Assembly: GCA_002897115.2 (NCBI GenBank)
Contig: BCIH01000001.1
Span: 1,912,039 to 1,976,038 of the forward strand
Direction: 5' to 3'
DNA: 64,000 bases
Source: Prototheca cutis
Taxonomy: Eukaryota > Chlorophyta > Trebouxiophyceae > Chlorellales > Chlorellaceae
Below, one piece after another: positions 20,743-35,000 of the stretch. The notes beneath the pieces were generated by a model, which was given only the letters and a program-made list of their open reading frames with translations, searched no databases and had not been told where the DNA came from. Positions within the stretch are counted from its first letter, which is position 1. The number at the start of each line of letters is the position of its first letter. Position numbers and translations under genes: made by a program.

Positions 20743-23430
20743 GACTATGTCCAGGTGCGGCTGGGCCAGTTTGGCCCCACGCTGATCAAGCGGTTGGACG
20801 CCAGCATGCACGATGCAGATGCGGTGCGACTGACGGCAGAGGTGGCGGCGTCGCTGCCGCCACCGGAGTACCCGGGCCTTCCACCCGAGGACCGCGAGTA
20901 CCAGCTCGTCTTCCGTCACGACTGCCTGTGAGTTCCATGAATGGATGCCATGTGGAAGGGTTAAAATTGAATCAAACCCAAAGCCAGGCATCGCTCGACC
21001 ACCCCAGACCAACAAACTATGATGGCAACGAACTGCAGGAGTCTGGGGTGTCTGGATGCGCAGTGCGTGCTGTGCGAGCACAACCCTCACCGCCGATGTT
21101 CGGTTAACTTTGCGCCAAAGTATCTCGTCAACGACGTGCTGAAAGCTCGCTGCGATGCGCCGATCCGTGTGGAGGTGATTGACCGGCACACGGGCCGACC
21201 GGCGTGTGATGACGTGGGTGACTGCATGCTGGAGATGTGCATCCTGGACGGCAACCAGTATGACGCGAGGTGTGTGGAGGCGGGTGAGGAACGCCGGGCG
21301 GACCTGGAAGCCTGCTCGCTGCTGCTGAACAACAAGGCGCAGCCGCTGCTGCTCGGAGGCGCAGGTGTGGGCCACTCCTCGTCGTTTCACGTGTTGGTAC
21401 CGCTGGGCCGGGACGGGGCGGTCCTCCCCGACCTGCATGTCTCCGATTCCAGTGAGGCAATGCTGAGCGGGCGCAAGCCGCCGTTCCGGCTACTGGTCCG
21501 AGCCGTGTTCCCCTCGGGTGTGGCGCACCCGCACGTGCGGCATGCCGTGTCCGAGGGCTTTGTCGTGGCGACGCGGCGCACGCGGACGGCGGGAAAAGTT
21601 GATATCCCCAACGTCGACGACCACATTTCCAAGCTGGACCACATGGGCAAGGAAACCGTGAAGAAACTGCAGGACCTGCAGTCCAGCGGTGCGGCCGCGG
21701 GCATCGACCTACTCGTGCCCTGCAACACCATCAACCGCGTGGGAGAGTTTCGGCGCCTGGCTTTACTGGCGGAGGCCGACGGGCACCTGCGCCAAAAGCT
21801 GCAGCAGGTGCTCAAGCTCAGCAAAGAAAAGTGGGAGGAGGCGCGGGACCACGCGCTCAAGGCCGTCGTCGCTGACAACCGCATGCGCATCTGGTACGCG
21901 GACGCCGGAAGCATGGAACTGGGACTCTTGTACACCTGTCGTCTGGGCAACGTCGACCTGGACAGGCCCGTCGGCCTGCTGACCAAGCGGGGCCAGGACG
22001 GCGCACAGACGACGATGGACGCAACACTCATGGCTCAACAAACCCCGGCGCAGCGCGAGCAGGTGCGGGCACTGCAGCCGCTCGCCGTCGCTGCGTGGTG
22101 GCGCACGGGGCACCCGGGCTGGGCCATCTACCCGACCGATTCGGAGCATTTCTTGGCCACGGGGTCGCTGGACACCATGTCTCCGACTGCCGTCCCCGGC
22201 GCCGCTGCCGAGCACATCGTCGCGCCGCTGCCGGGAACGCCGGCCGGGCCACCATACTCCCCCATGGCCGCAACATCCTACGGTGCGGGGGCCGTCCCAC
22301 GAACAACTGGACCGTCGCCTGCTTTGCTGTTTGGGGGTGGCAGCACCGGCGCCACGGCGGCCCCAGCGCTGCAGCCGTCGCATCTCCATCGCCAGTCACC
22401 CGGCACAGGATCCCTGATGGGTGGAGGGTACCCGTTGCACCTGGCGGCCACGCCCGCGGGCTCCGACCCGGACGCCAGCCGCGCCGGGCTCGCACCCTCG
22501 GCCTTTGCCTTGGCCCAGACCCTGGACCTGTCGGCGAGTCAGGACGGCGGCGGCGGCGGCGGCCGGTCAACCAGCACCACCAGCGGCGGGGCGGGGCCCA
22601 CCCTCAGTGGCGGCGGGCACGGCCGGAGCCCCCGGAGCGCGCCCAACGGCGCGACGGCCGCGACGGCTGGCCGCGCTGCTGGTGGCGGACATTCCCGCGG
22701 AGGCGGTGCCGGCGATAATACCGCAGGCGACACGGCCGCCGGGGATGCGGAGCCTTCGCCGTTTGCACTGCTGCTTGCGCAGCAATCGGGCGGCGACCGT
22801 GGAGGCGAGGGTCCCGGCGCCGCGCCATCGTTCAACCTGGCCAGTCTGCAGGGTCTGTTTGGGGGCGACCTGTCAAAGATCCCGGGCCTGGCCACCGGTC
22901 TGTCTCTGGGGCAGTTCCCCTCCGTCCCCGGCGGCATGCTCAGCGGCGAGCTAGAACAGCTGCTGGCACACGCCGGGGGTGCCGACATGTTCCTGGGGCC
23001 CTCGCATGCCCCCTCCCTCGGCGGCATGATCAAACTGGGGAGCCTGGACCTGCCCGAGGCTACGACAGCCAGCGGGGCCACTGCCGGTGCCGGTGGCCCC
23101 GCACTGGCCCGCGCCGGCTCCACCGCCTCGGGGAACCCACCCAAGCAGTCGGCCGCGCCGGGGTCCGCAGCGCAAGGCGACGCAGATGCGGTCAAACAAG
23201 CTGTTGCAGCCAGTGAGCCCGCCGCTCCAGGCGTGCAGCGGCGGGGTGATGGCAGCCTGGAGAACATGGCCTCCATTGAAGCGGCGCTGGCAAATGTCAA
23301 GGGCAACGGCCGGCGCAGCAGCAGCAGTGGCGGTGTCGCAGCACATGCCGTGATGGAAGTGGCAGCGCAGGAGTATGTCCGCCAGCAGTTGTCGGGTCAC
23401 AAGCGTGAGCGCAGCCGGCCCCTGCCCTGA
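20743..23430 (+). CDS. CBP60-like (calmodulin-binding protein 60 type) protein; first exon not resolved
   Basis: Two exons, 20743-20927 and 21039-23430, join in phase 2. The N-terminal half has the order seen in CBP60 proteins: YQLVFRHDCL, a C-rich stretch, IRVEVIDRHTG with MLEMCILDGNQ, a beta-rich section ending FRLLVRAVF, then HAVSEGFVVATRRTRTAG and VDDHISKLDHMGKETVKKLQ. In plant CBP60s the corresponding EAVSDAFVVKDHRGE and VWRLKKIAKDG stretches lead into the DNA-binding and calmodulin-binding parts. The C-terminal half (from about 22180) is Gly/Ala/Pro-rich and probably disordered. The similarity is moderate and judged by eye, so the function is tentative. A start codon must lie on an exon upstream of 20743. 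Confidence 0.6.
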
Positions 23431-24893
23431 GGCAGTTGGTCTGGGAGGTGTGGGGTGACTCCCCCAGAGGCAGCAGCGCCACCTGGCTCGGGTGGGTTTT
23501 GCACACACCGACTGGCGCCTGTGGCAGCGGCCTCACACCCACTTCCAGGTCACCTGCTGCTCCACGGATGTGCAGCGACACCATGTGCCGAGACCTTTTC
23601 CTCACTGTTTTTGCATTTTTTCAATGTCCTTGCACCCGGTCCGTGCACGTGGTGGCAGTGGTTTGGCCGCCGGGGTGTGCAGCCCCATCTCTAACCCCCT
23701 TTCCCGCGCACTTGTGCACACCATCTCTCGCTCGTAGTCATACCGGGCAGAATCCTGGACTCGGTGCATGTGTTGCTACACTTCCCTTCTCACTTCTGCA
23801 TCAAAGAACCTAGGCGGCAACAGCTCGGCTTGTGCAGTTGCTGCCTGTCGGCTGCCAACGGCAGCAGCGCAGTTGCATGTGCACACTGATATGATCTGCC
23901 AGCTGACCCATGCACCTCGTGGATACCCGCTTGTGCCCTGAACCCACCTGCCTCTCCCCGGCTGCTGCCAGATGTCATTCGGCCTTTCGCCTGCTTGCCC
24001 AGTCTGCTGTGCTTGGTGCCGATTTCCCTGCTGCGCCAGCATCTGTTCTGCCGCCTGCGCATCTGACTAATCCCAGCCATGTTTTGAGATGACCCCGGCC
24101 CTGACGGCCACCGATCACGCCGCTGCACTTTTCCAATCAGAGTACGCGGCTGGGCGCTACCCATCCCCGCCGCCCCTTCCCGCAAGGCATGACTCGACTC
24201 TTGGACACACACACACATACCCATGATGATGCACAAACGACTACCCTTGTGCATCCCCTGATGACTACCTGCACTCTTTAAAGCCCGGACTGACTTATGC
24301 TGTTCAGGGACCTTGGGCCCAGGAGCGTGTTGGTGGAGCATAATGCTGCATGAAGTACATGCCGCAGCGCGGCTACCAGTGTTCAGCAGTCTTGGGCAGC
24401 TCCAAGACGAATATGTGCCGGAGCAAGACCTTGGATGAGCGTGTGTCTGGCACGGGTTAGGTGTAAAGATGCACTGTACCATGCAGGGCAAAAATAATGC
24501 AACCAGCTCAGCCAGCAACAGCGTCACATCACCCCGGGCGTTGCTGGGCATCACGGATGGCACGACAATTGTCACACCTTGGTGGTCCATCATTGAGGTG
24601 GTCCACCTTCCTCTTGCCCTGTGGGGGGTGACAATTCACAGCCATCAGTGATGCCCAGCAACGCCCGGGGTGATGTGATGCTGTTGCTGGCTGAGCTGGG
24701 TACATTATTTTGGCCCTGCATGGTACTCTTGGGACCCAGGGAGCCCCCCTTCACCCAATCGCGAAGCAATCTGCCATCGCAAAGCATAGGATCTTGCGAA
24801 ACGTGCGACGTACTTGTCCGGCACAACAGTGCTGCCTCACTGCAGCTGAGTCGAAGCATTGTCCGTGTGGCATTTGTTTGACATGGGCGTGCT
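23431..24893. other. Intergenic region with a foldback repeat
   Basis: 1.46 kb between the CBP60-like gene and the MscS-like gene, both on the plus strand. No credible coding region was seen. The only clear structure is the inverted repeat at 24476-24729. Confidence 0.5.
24476..24729. repeat. Foldback element: imperfect inverted repeat, arms about 100 bp
   Basis: The left arm begins TACCATGCAGGGCAAAAATA at 24477; the reverse complement of the right arm (ending near 24728) begins TACCATGCAGGGCCAAAATA. About 80 bases match with roughly six differences, and weaker pairing continues inward (GACAATTGTCAC against GTGACAATT). About 50 bases separate the arms. RNA from either strand would fold into a long hairpin. 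It could be a small foldback transposon, a MITE or a small-RNA precursor. Confidence 0.85.
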
Positions 24894-27451
<2,558 letters not shown>

Positions 27452-27783
27452 CAGGAAAGGGAGACCATTGTTTCCTGGACAATCAGACAGATACACTCCG
27501 TGTCCCCCCCCCTTGTATCCATGGTGACCGGCCTTCCCTTCTCAATGGAGGCCATCTTTGCACCCCAGAGTTTGTCTTATTCTTTGCATTCCCTTCTCCC
27601 AAACATCCTTGGGACCTCTGTTTTGCGTGATGTCACAGAGAAAAGGCAGCAAAACTGGAAGTACATCAGGAGCGACGGTCCTGGGAACTGGTACAACTCA
27701 CGAGCAACCGAATTGTACCCGTAGCTAAACAAATGTAGCGTCAACCAGCTGCCTGCAGATCATGCCTTGGTGATGGCAAAAGC
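27452..27783. other. Convergent intergenic region (MscS-like/HVA22 3' ends)
   Basis: 332 bp between two stop codons; presumably both 3' UTRs. No repeat or further gene was seen. Confidence 0.5.
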
Positions 27784-28997
27784 TCAGTCAAAGCTCCACA
27801 CCGAGTCAAACAGCGATTGCATGGGATTGCTTGACCGGCGCTGCCGCGGGCCTTGCGGCTGCACCGAGGCCGTCCGAGGTCCAACGGCCTGGCTCTGTGG
27901 CGAGGTCGACGGTCGTGGTCGGGGTGCAGAACCTGCGGTGCTGCCTGCATGCGTTACCTCCACGAATCCGTCACTCCCCCGCGTTTCGATGGCTGTGGAA
28001 CCACCACGCAGCGGCTGCCCTGCAGTGCTGCCAGCGAGCGCTGCACTGCCGCCAGCCGGTGCCCCCGCCGCTGCACTGCCTGGTGCTGCTCCCGCACCGG
28101 CTTGCTCGCCGGAGCCCATGGACCGGATGTTCTCGATGGCGGCGTAGGCATAGACTTGGGCCTGGCTCATAAACCACTGAGCCGACTGGCCCATCACACC
28201 CTCGGTCCAGCCCTGGCCCTCGGACATCGTCTCGCTGATGGCAGCCTCGTGCCGGGACATGAAGGGCTCCACATAGTTACGCCACACATAGTCGGTACCA
28301 GAGCGCCCTGCAAGACCGGCGGGCAAGAAGCCCGTCCAACTCATGCCGCAGCGTTGGACACCTCACCTCACTGTCAGTCAAAAACCCTCTCCCCCCCCGC
28401 GTGGCACCATTCCCTCCAATCACCCAACCCCCCTCCACCACCATCGACGCCAAGGCGCACCTGGGTACCAGAGGAAGATAATGTAGACCAGCTTGATCTC
28501 CGCATAGAGAGGGACCCAGGAGAACACAAGGTTGGCAAGTGGTGAGAATGCTGTTACTACGCCCATGAGGCACCTGTGGTGGCAGCAGAAGTGTTGACTG
28601 ATTTGACTGCGTTCGATGGCCTGCAGTCTGGCGAGCGATGGCTGCCCGGCAGCACAGGTCCCAATGCCTCCGCGGGCACAAAGAGAAACCATTTTCTCCA
28701 CCCAATGAAGCACACACGCACCAAAATTTGCACCAGAGAACCATTTGCTCGGCATTGAGCTCCTGCAAGGCCTTGTAACAGGCATAGCTGGGGTACAGGT
28801 ACCCGGCCCCTCCCCTGCATTACGTGAAGGTAGGCGCAGAGGGCTTGGGCAATGATGGGCCGATGGCATGGGGGAGAAGGCGCCCGCAACCATGCGGCCG
28901 TACACCTGTCCCAAGCCAAGCTTTATGGAGCCATCACAGTAGCACAGGCGTGTCGAACTTACAAGAGGACCGCGTTAAGGAAGGACCCAAGCACCAT
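27784..28997 (-). CDS. HVA22/REEP (TB2/DP1) family ER-shaping membrane protein
   Basis: Members insert wedge-like hairpins that curve ER tubules. The start MVLGSFLNAVLL (ATG at 28997) matches the plant HVA22i/j/k opening. It continues through a short exon (VYGRMVAGA), then GYLYPSYACYKALQELNA, a stretch with MVLWCKFW, then VFSWVPLYAEIKLVYIIFLW and YPGA. The next exon has VWRNYVEPFMSRHEAAISET, matching the conserved segment after the TB2 domain. The tail (about 100 residues, Ala/Gly/Ser-rich, ending at 27784) is low complexity and shows no domain. Intron borders inside 28345-28900 were only partly resolved. Confidence 0.85.
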
Positions 28998-29389
28998 GCT
29001 TCCCCAGGTGTTTCGACGCGTCGCGCGACTAGGCTTCCCAGGGCTCCCCGTGTGCAACCATGATTGCTGTTGATAAATTGATATCGAAGCGATTATTATC
29101 GATCTCTTCCCTCGACAGTGTTCTAGGGGGTGCTTTGCATGCGACGAGCAAGTACCCCTTTTTTTGCCGACTTTTCGCTCGGGACAGGATTCTTGCTCGG
29201 CAGTGAGTGCAGCCAGGTGTGGGACACCCGACTCATGGGGAACTTGGGCGGCAAACGCCAAGGACATTAAATGATACCAAAGATGAAAGCACAGAGTCTG
29301 AATGCATTCACCGGAATGTACAGAGGATTCTTAGGCGTGTACGTTGTTGAAACGTGCAGTGGGAGTTGTCTGCATCTTCTGTGTGCTTT
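28998..29389. other. Intergenic region between the HVA22 start and the QRI7 stop
   Basis: 392 bp holding the HVA22 promoter and the QRI7 3' UTR, both minus-strand genes. AT-richer around 29060-29100. No other feature was seen. Confidence 0.4.
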
Positions 29390-30831
29390 CTAAGGCTTGC
29401 CCGCTGTGTCTCGCTGTGCCGCCATGATCTGCGTCAGACTCGGGAAAATGCGCTCCTTCTTGGCGCTGCGTGCCGCCTCTGTAGCCATGAATGGGTGCCT
29501 ATCGTCTGTCAGGGGCCACCGTGGCTTGACTTCCACCCATTCCTCGGGCTGTAGAGGCGGCGGCGGCGGGCCATCCAGAGACGCAGCCCCAGACGCCACC
29601 ATCTCCTGCCCCGCCCACGCCACCATGATGCCGTTGTCGGTGCAGAGTGCCGGCGGCGGGGCCACGAATTCGACGCCGGCGCTCTCCGCGGCGGCGGTCA
29701 GCGCGGCGCGAACGGCCGCGTTCGCAGCCACGCCGCCCGAGGCGACGAGGTGGCGCAGGCCCGGCTGGGAAGCCCTGGCCCACTCCAGGCCCCGGCCCAC
29801 CCGTGCCGCCAGGTGGCGCACTGCCACGCACTGGAAGGAGGCCGCCAGGTCTGCCTGGACCTGCGATTAGGAATGGAGATGCCATGAATTGTTGTTGTCG
29901 TTGCCGGGGAAGTTTTTGGGAAGACGAAACAGTCCCAGCCAGTTCAGGCAACGCCCCCCCCCCCCCCCAAAAAAAAGGCCACACTACACACACACCTATA
30001 CGTACCTGGGCTCTGTCTGGGCTCCCTTCGGCCGGCAGTGCGCGTTGCGCCGCCATTGATACCGCTGTTTTTAGCCCGGCAAAGGAAAAATTGCAGTTTG
30101 GTTGGCGTGCGAGGGGCACCGAAAACTGAAACGCGGTGGGGTCTCCTTGTTTTGCAGCATTCTCCACCGCCGCGCCGCCACTTGGAAGTGGTTCCAGTCC
30201 GATCATCCGAGCGGTCTTGTCAAATGCCTCGCCTGTGCCCGGGTGAAGGTCGGCGTTGGCTGGTCAAGGGTTGGTGGCTGGTCAGAATTGGGCCACATCC
30301 ACCAGCGACTGGCCCCTGGGAAATGTCAGGACAAGCCCCCTCCCACCACCAACCCCACCACCAACCACCACTAAACCCGGGCCTGTTCGTCGGACGCGAC
30401 TTATCCAAACGGCAGGCCCGCATCACATCAGCCCCAACCAACCAGGCATGGAACCCACCGATGGCATCATCCAGCGTTGTGCCGAGCATTGTATAACTTC
30501 CAACGCCGTTGACCAAGACCAGCAGGTTGTGGCCCCCGGACAGCAGCACACAGAGAAACGGAAAGGTCACCCCAGGGTGCTCGAGCCGTGCCACCAGTGC
30601 ATGCGCCTCCATGTGATGCACAGGGATCAAGGGAAGCCGTGCGGAAGCCGCAAGTTCCCGCGCCGCAGTTGCGCCCACCTGCACATGTGCGTGTCATGGA
30701 ATGGAGTTTACATGGAAGCAGTTGCAGGGGATGCCTTTGAAGGGGTTGGCGCGTGCATGGAGCGCTGCCAGAGTGCAGTCGAGGCATTCCCCCCAACAGG
30801 CACCTGCAATTCTCTTCAACCCTACATCCCC

Positions 30832-30926
<95 letters not shown>

Positions 30927-31717
30927 NNNNNNNNNNNNNNNNNNNNNNNNNNNNNNNNNNNNNNNNNNNNNNNNNNNNNNNNNNNNNNNNNNNNNNNNNN
31001 NNNNNNNNNNNNNNNNNNNNNNNNNNNNNNNNNNNNNNNNNNNNNNNNNNNNNNNNNNNNNNNNNNNNNNNNNNNNNNNNNNNNNNNNNNNNNNNNNNNN
31101 NNNNNNNNNNNNNNNNNNNNNNNNNNNNNNNNNNNNNNNNNCCCACACACCCCCACACACCCCCACACCCACACGCAGGCAGAGGCTGAGTCCCGGGCCT
31201 ATGGTGTAGGCCACAGCATCGAGATCGGAAGGTATCAACGCCGCACGGTCCAGTGCCTCCTGGATGCAGGTTTGGATGGCGGATTGGTGCGCCTCCCGGG
31301 CCAGCATGGGCACCACGCCCCCCCAGGCAGCGTGGATGGCAGCCTGGCTAGCGAGGGACTGGCCCAGCAGCCGGCCCTGGCTGTCCACAATACCAACTCC
31401 TGTGTCATCGCAGCTGCTTTCGATGCCCAAGATCACGCGGGGCCCTGTGCATGTCGGAGTTCGTGGGGGAGACAAACAGTTGGAGCACCAGGTTTACCAA
31501 GCACCCACACGTCCCCACAAGCAGGCTTCCCAGTCCGTGCGCAGGAGCATGCATTGTAATACAAAGACAATGCATGGAATGATGCAACACCGCACATATA
31601 CTTACGTGAGGCAGCAGTGGCACAGGGCCGGACTGGGAAGGAGGGTGCACGCCGCACCGCCCACCGCCTCGCCGATGGCCTCACCGCCGTGAAGGCACGC
31701 ACCGCCAGCACTCGCAT
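29390..31717 (-). CDS. Organellar tRNA N6-threonylcarbamoyladenosine synthase (TsaD/QRI7/OSGEPL1)
   Basis: Transfers the threonylcarbamoyl group to A37 of ANN-decoding tRNAs. Five exons (31606-31717, 31173-31444, 30459-30678, 30006-30232, 29390-29860) join in phase to 433 residues. Exon 1 is an Arg/Ala/Val-rich transit peptide (MRVLAVRAFTAVRPSARRW). Then come GIESSCDDTG, VVPMLAREAHQ, PVHHMEAHALVARL with the metal-binding His pair, LLSGGHN, FAGLKTAV, and VASGGVAAN with CTDNGIMVAWAG. The VPMLAREAH motif and the transit peptide place it with the bacterial-type organellar form rather than cytosolic Kae1. Intron 2 carries a CA/TG repeat and an assembly gap. It is divergent from the SET-domain gene with about 294 bp between start codons. 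Confidence 0.93.
30836..30926. repeat. (CA)n microsatellite running into an assembly gap
   Basis: At least 90 bases of CA repeat after CCCGCGCGCA, inside intron 2 of the QRI7-type gene; on the gene's own strand it reads TG. It stops at a run of N, so its true length is unknown. Confidence 0.97.
30927..31141. other. Assembly gap (215 N)
   Basis: Run of N from 30927 to 31141. The far side (CCCACACACCCCCACACACC) is still CA-rich, so the gap probably reflects failure to assemble the microsatellite. It lies wholly within an intron and does not break the coding sequence. Confidence 0.99.
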
Positions 31718-32011
31718 GCTTTGTCAACTGGCAACACACAATATTAAGATTACAATGAAGGCAATGGGAATGCATGCAGGCCACCTGCCATGTGCACCAT
31801 GCAACATGGGCCGTCGGCACCGCTGGGCTCGCCGGAGTAAAAGCTCCGTTTCAAAGTGGATTGAGATGCCGGGATGCGGTGTCCCCGTCGCGCCAGCCCA
31901 CGCGATGCAGGGCATTCCATGAAGTGCATTATAGAATTGCAAACCTTATGCGATGCTTTCGACCCCCCTGTGTCTGATTGTGCGGTGGGGGTAGGCACGC
32001 TGACACTTACG
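31718..32011. promoter_or_regulatory. Divergent promoter region between the QRI7-type and SET-domain genes
   Basis: 294 bp between opposed start codons. The role is inferred from layout; no core motif is identified. Confidence 0.4.
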
Positions 32012-35000
32012 ATGTCGGGGCACAGCCAGCTCCTCGCGGATTTGCGGGAGGCAGAGTTGGTCCTGTCCACCAAGAAGCCGCGCAGAGCTTTGAGTGCCGT
32101 TGAACTGTTTGGCCAGTCCCTGCAGCAGGTGAGAGCGGGGGTATGGGCGTGCGGCTGGGAATGGGCCGGAGCCGGCCCACCTGCCTCTCCGCCGGCCATT
32201 CTCACGGACGCTAAACTCGGCGAGCCGGGCATTTCGATCCAGCTTTGCATTTCAATGGTGCCGGCATGCTGTCGAGATGCGGCGACGTGGTGACGCGAAG
32301 ACCATCTGTCGCGGGGCCCGGGAGCCTGGAGTTTGGATGTCCAGGGGACCTGCTGCTGGCAGGAAGGGCCTGCCAGGGTTGCAGCCTGAACGTTGATGCC
32401 CTGGGCTATTGCAGCATCCCAAAGACTTTCCCATGGACCCAAACTCTGCAGAGCCGCGGTGTGACACTGGACAGCAGCGATGCAGTGGCTCAGTTCCATC
32501 GATACGTCGTGGCGGTCGGTGCTGGGGGGGNGGCAGGGNGGGCTGGGGTTGGTTTATGTGACTAGCATGTTGGTGCTGTGGCCTCTTGATGAACCAGTCT
32601 CACAGAAGACGGCCCTGCTGTCGCTCCATTCAAATCCACACGGAGGGTCAACGTCAATGACCTGCCTCTCCACACCAATCCTGAACAGCTATGGACCGAG
32701 TTGGCGCATGAACAACGGGCTGTGTATGAGCACGCAGCAGTCGGGGAGGAAGGGCGGTACCAACGCGAAGTCCGTGACTATGAGGGCTGGCAGCAGCACG
32801 CAGCAGGCCTGCGGCGTCAGCTGGGGGGCTGGCAGGGCTCCGCGGGGACTGGAGCGGATGGCCCACCTCTCCAGAGCAGCGCGTTCTACGCGGGGATGCG
32901 GGGCCTCCCAAATGGCACGGGCGGCGGCGGGAGCTCTGGCGCTTTAAGTTTGCCGTCTTCCCTTCAACTTCCAGATGCACACGGCGGTGAGGACGGCGGA
33001 GCGCTGAGGACCCAGCCGTTGCACGACCCAACCACAAGCGCGGCGGCGTACGGCTACCAGCAGCTTCCAGGCGGGAACTACCAGGGGGCGGTGCAGCATG
33101 CGGGTCTTGATGGCCGCAGGACGCCTGGTGCTGCCTATGGCGCCGGTCTCCGTGGCATGGTTCCGCTCGGTGGCCAGCGGGGGTTGGCCGGCGGCAGGGC
33201 TCACAGCATGATGTCCACGATGTCTGTGGCAGGAAGCAATCCCGGGGGCTCGGGAGACTGGGTCCCAGCGGGACCCAACCAGGCCACGCCACCGTTGACC
33301 GGTCAGGCGGAGCTCGGTGTCAAGCGGGACTGGGCCGCGGGACTGACCGGGCCGCACGAGCAGGATGCGTCGCCCCCGGGAGCATCAGGTCCGGCAACCA
33401 AGCGCCCACACGTGGAGATGCCGGGTCGTGACCCAGGAAACCTGCCCGGCCCTGCACCTCCCCCGCCGCCGCTGCCCATACCAGCGGAGGTGGCTGTGAT
33501 GTGTGGGCCCAAGAATGGCCTGCTCGCCATCCCGGAGTTTCGCGTGAAGTGTGAGTGCCCATCCTGCAAGGACAAGCCCGTCGAGGCGAGGACGATGACC
33601 TGCACGCAGTTTGAGGCGCACGGCGGCTGCGGCGCCGCCAAAAAATGGAAGACATCCATCCGTGTCCGGCCGGGGGCCGAGCCCGACGTCAAGCCGGGTC
33701 TGTTTATCATTACTTTTGTTCTTGTTTGTCCGATTGTTGCAGAGCCTGTTTTTATTGAGTTGGATTTCTGCTCGATTGGTGGTGCGCCGCGGGGGAATGA
33801 GACTTGTGGTGTCGATGAGGACTGACAACTCCTCCCGCGGTATGCCACGAAACATGCAGATGGCAACGGCATGCTCCTTGGCAAGTGGCTGGACCTGCGG
33901 CAGTATGCGGGACCTCGGGCACCCCGGACCCCCTCCAACGCCTCGGCCGGTGGCAGCGGCGCTGGCGGCAGTGGTGCCAGCAACGCGGACGGCACGCCGG
34001 GAACCGAGGCGCAATCTGGTGCCCGGGAGCGGAGTTCACGGCGTGTGGCAGCATCCATGGCCGCGGCTGCGGCGGCGGCTGCGGTGGCATCTCCGGGGTC
34101 TGATGATGGCGACAAGATCACGCCTGGGCTGCCGGGGAAACCCGAAATCCTGGTCCCCACGTCGGTGAGGAGCCAGCACCAAAAGGCTGCCGTGGCCGCG
34201 CAGTACGCTGCGGCAGGGCTGCTGCCACCTGGCATGCGGCGGCCCCCGGGTCGCCCGCCCAAGGATGGGATCTACAAGCCCGAACGTCTGGCAGCGCTGG
34301 GCTTGCTGCCATTCTCCAATGGCACCACCGGTTCTTCCGGGGCCACCCCAGGACCTGGGACTACTGGGTCCGGCGCTGCGATGGCACAAGGCGGTGGCGC
34401 TTCGGTGCCACGACCGGGGTTTGGGTCACCTGCTCTGCCACGCGAGGACCCTCCTCCTCCGTGGATGGAGATTCCCGAGGGTCGTTGTTTCCCCATCCGC
34501 GTACGATGGGCAGGCGACCGCTGCTCCATCTGCGACCTGGACGCCGACACCGACGCCGACCAGCTCCTGTCCTGCGACGACTGCGGCATCACCGTGCACC
34601 AATCATGTTACGGCGTGCCGGAACTCCCCGCGCAGGAGGGCCTCTGGCTCTGCGCCGCCTGCGAAGCGCGCCGAAACGATGCCGGTGGCAATGGCATTGG
34701 TGCGGCGGTCGGGTCGGCCCCGGACGGGCCTCTGTACGGCTCCGTGCCCAACGCTGCTGCCCTGTCCGGTGCAGCAAAGAGCCTCCCAACAGCAACACCC
34801 CAAGGGCCGCTTGCGCCGCAGTGTTGCGTGTGCCCCGTGTCTGGCGGGGCCCTGCGCCCGTGCGCGATGCGCGCACCCGATGGCAGCACGCTGTGGTCGC
34901 ACGTCATGTGCATGCAGTGGCTCGCGGAGCTGAGCGTGGGCGACGTCGCGACAATGAGCCCCGTGCTGGGCGTCGATTCCATCCAGCGTGAGCGCTGGGA

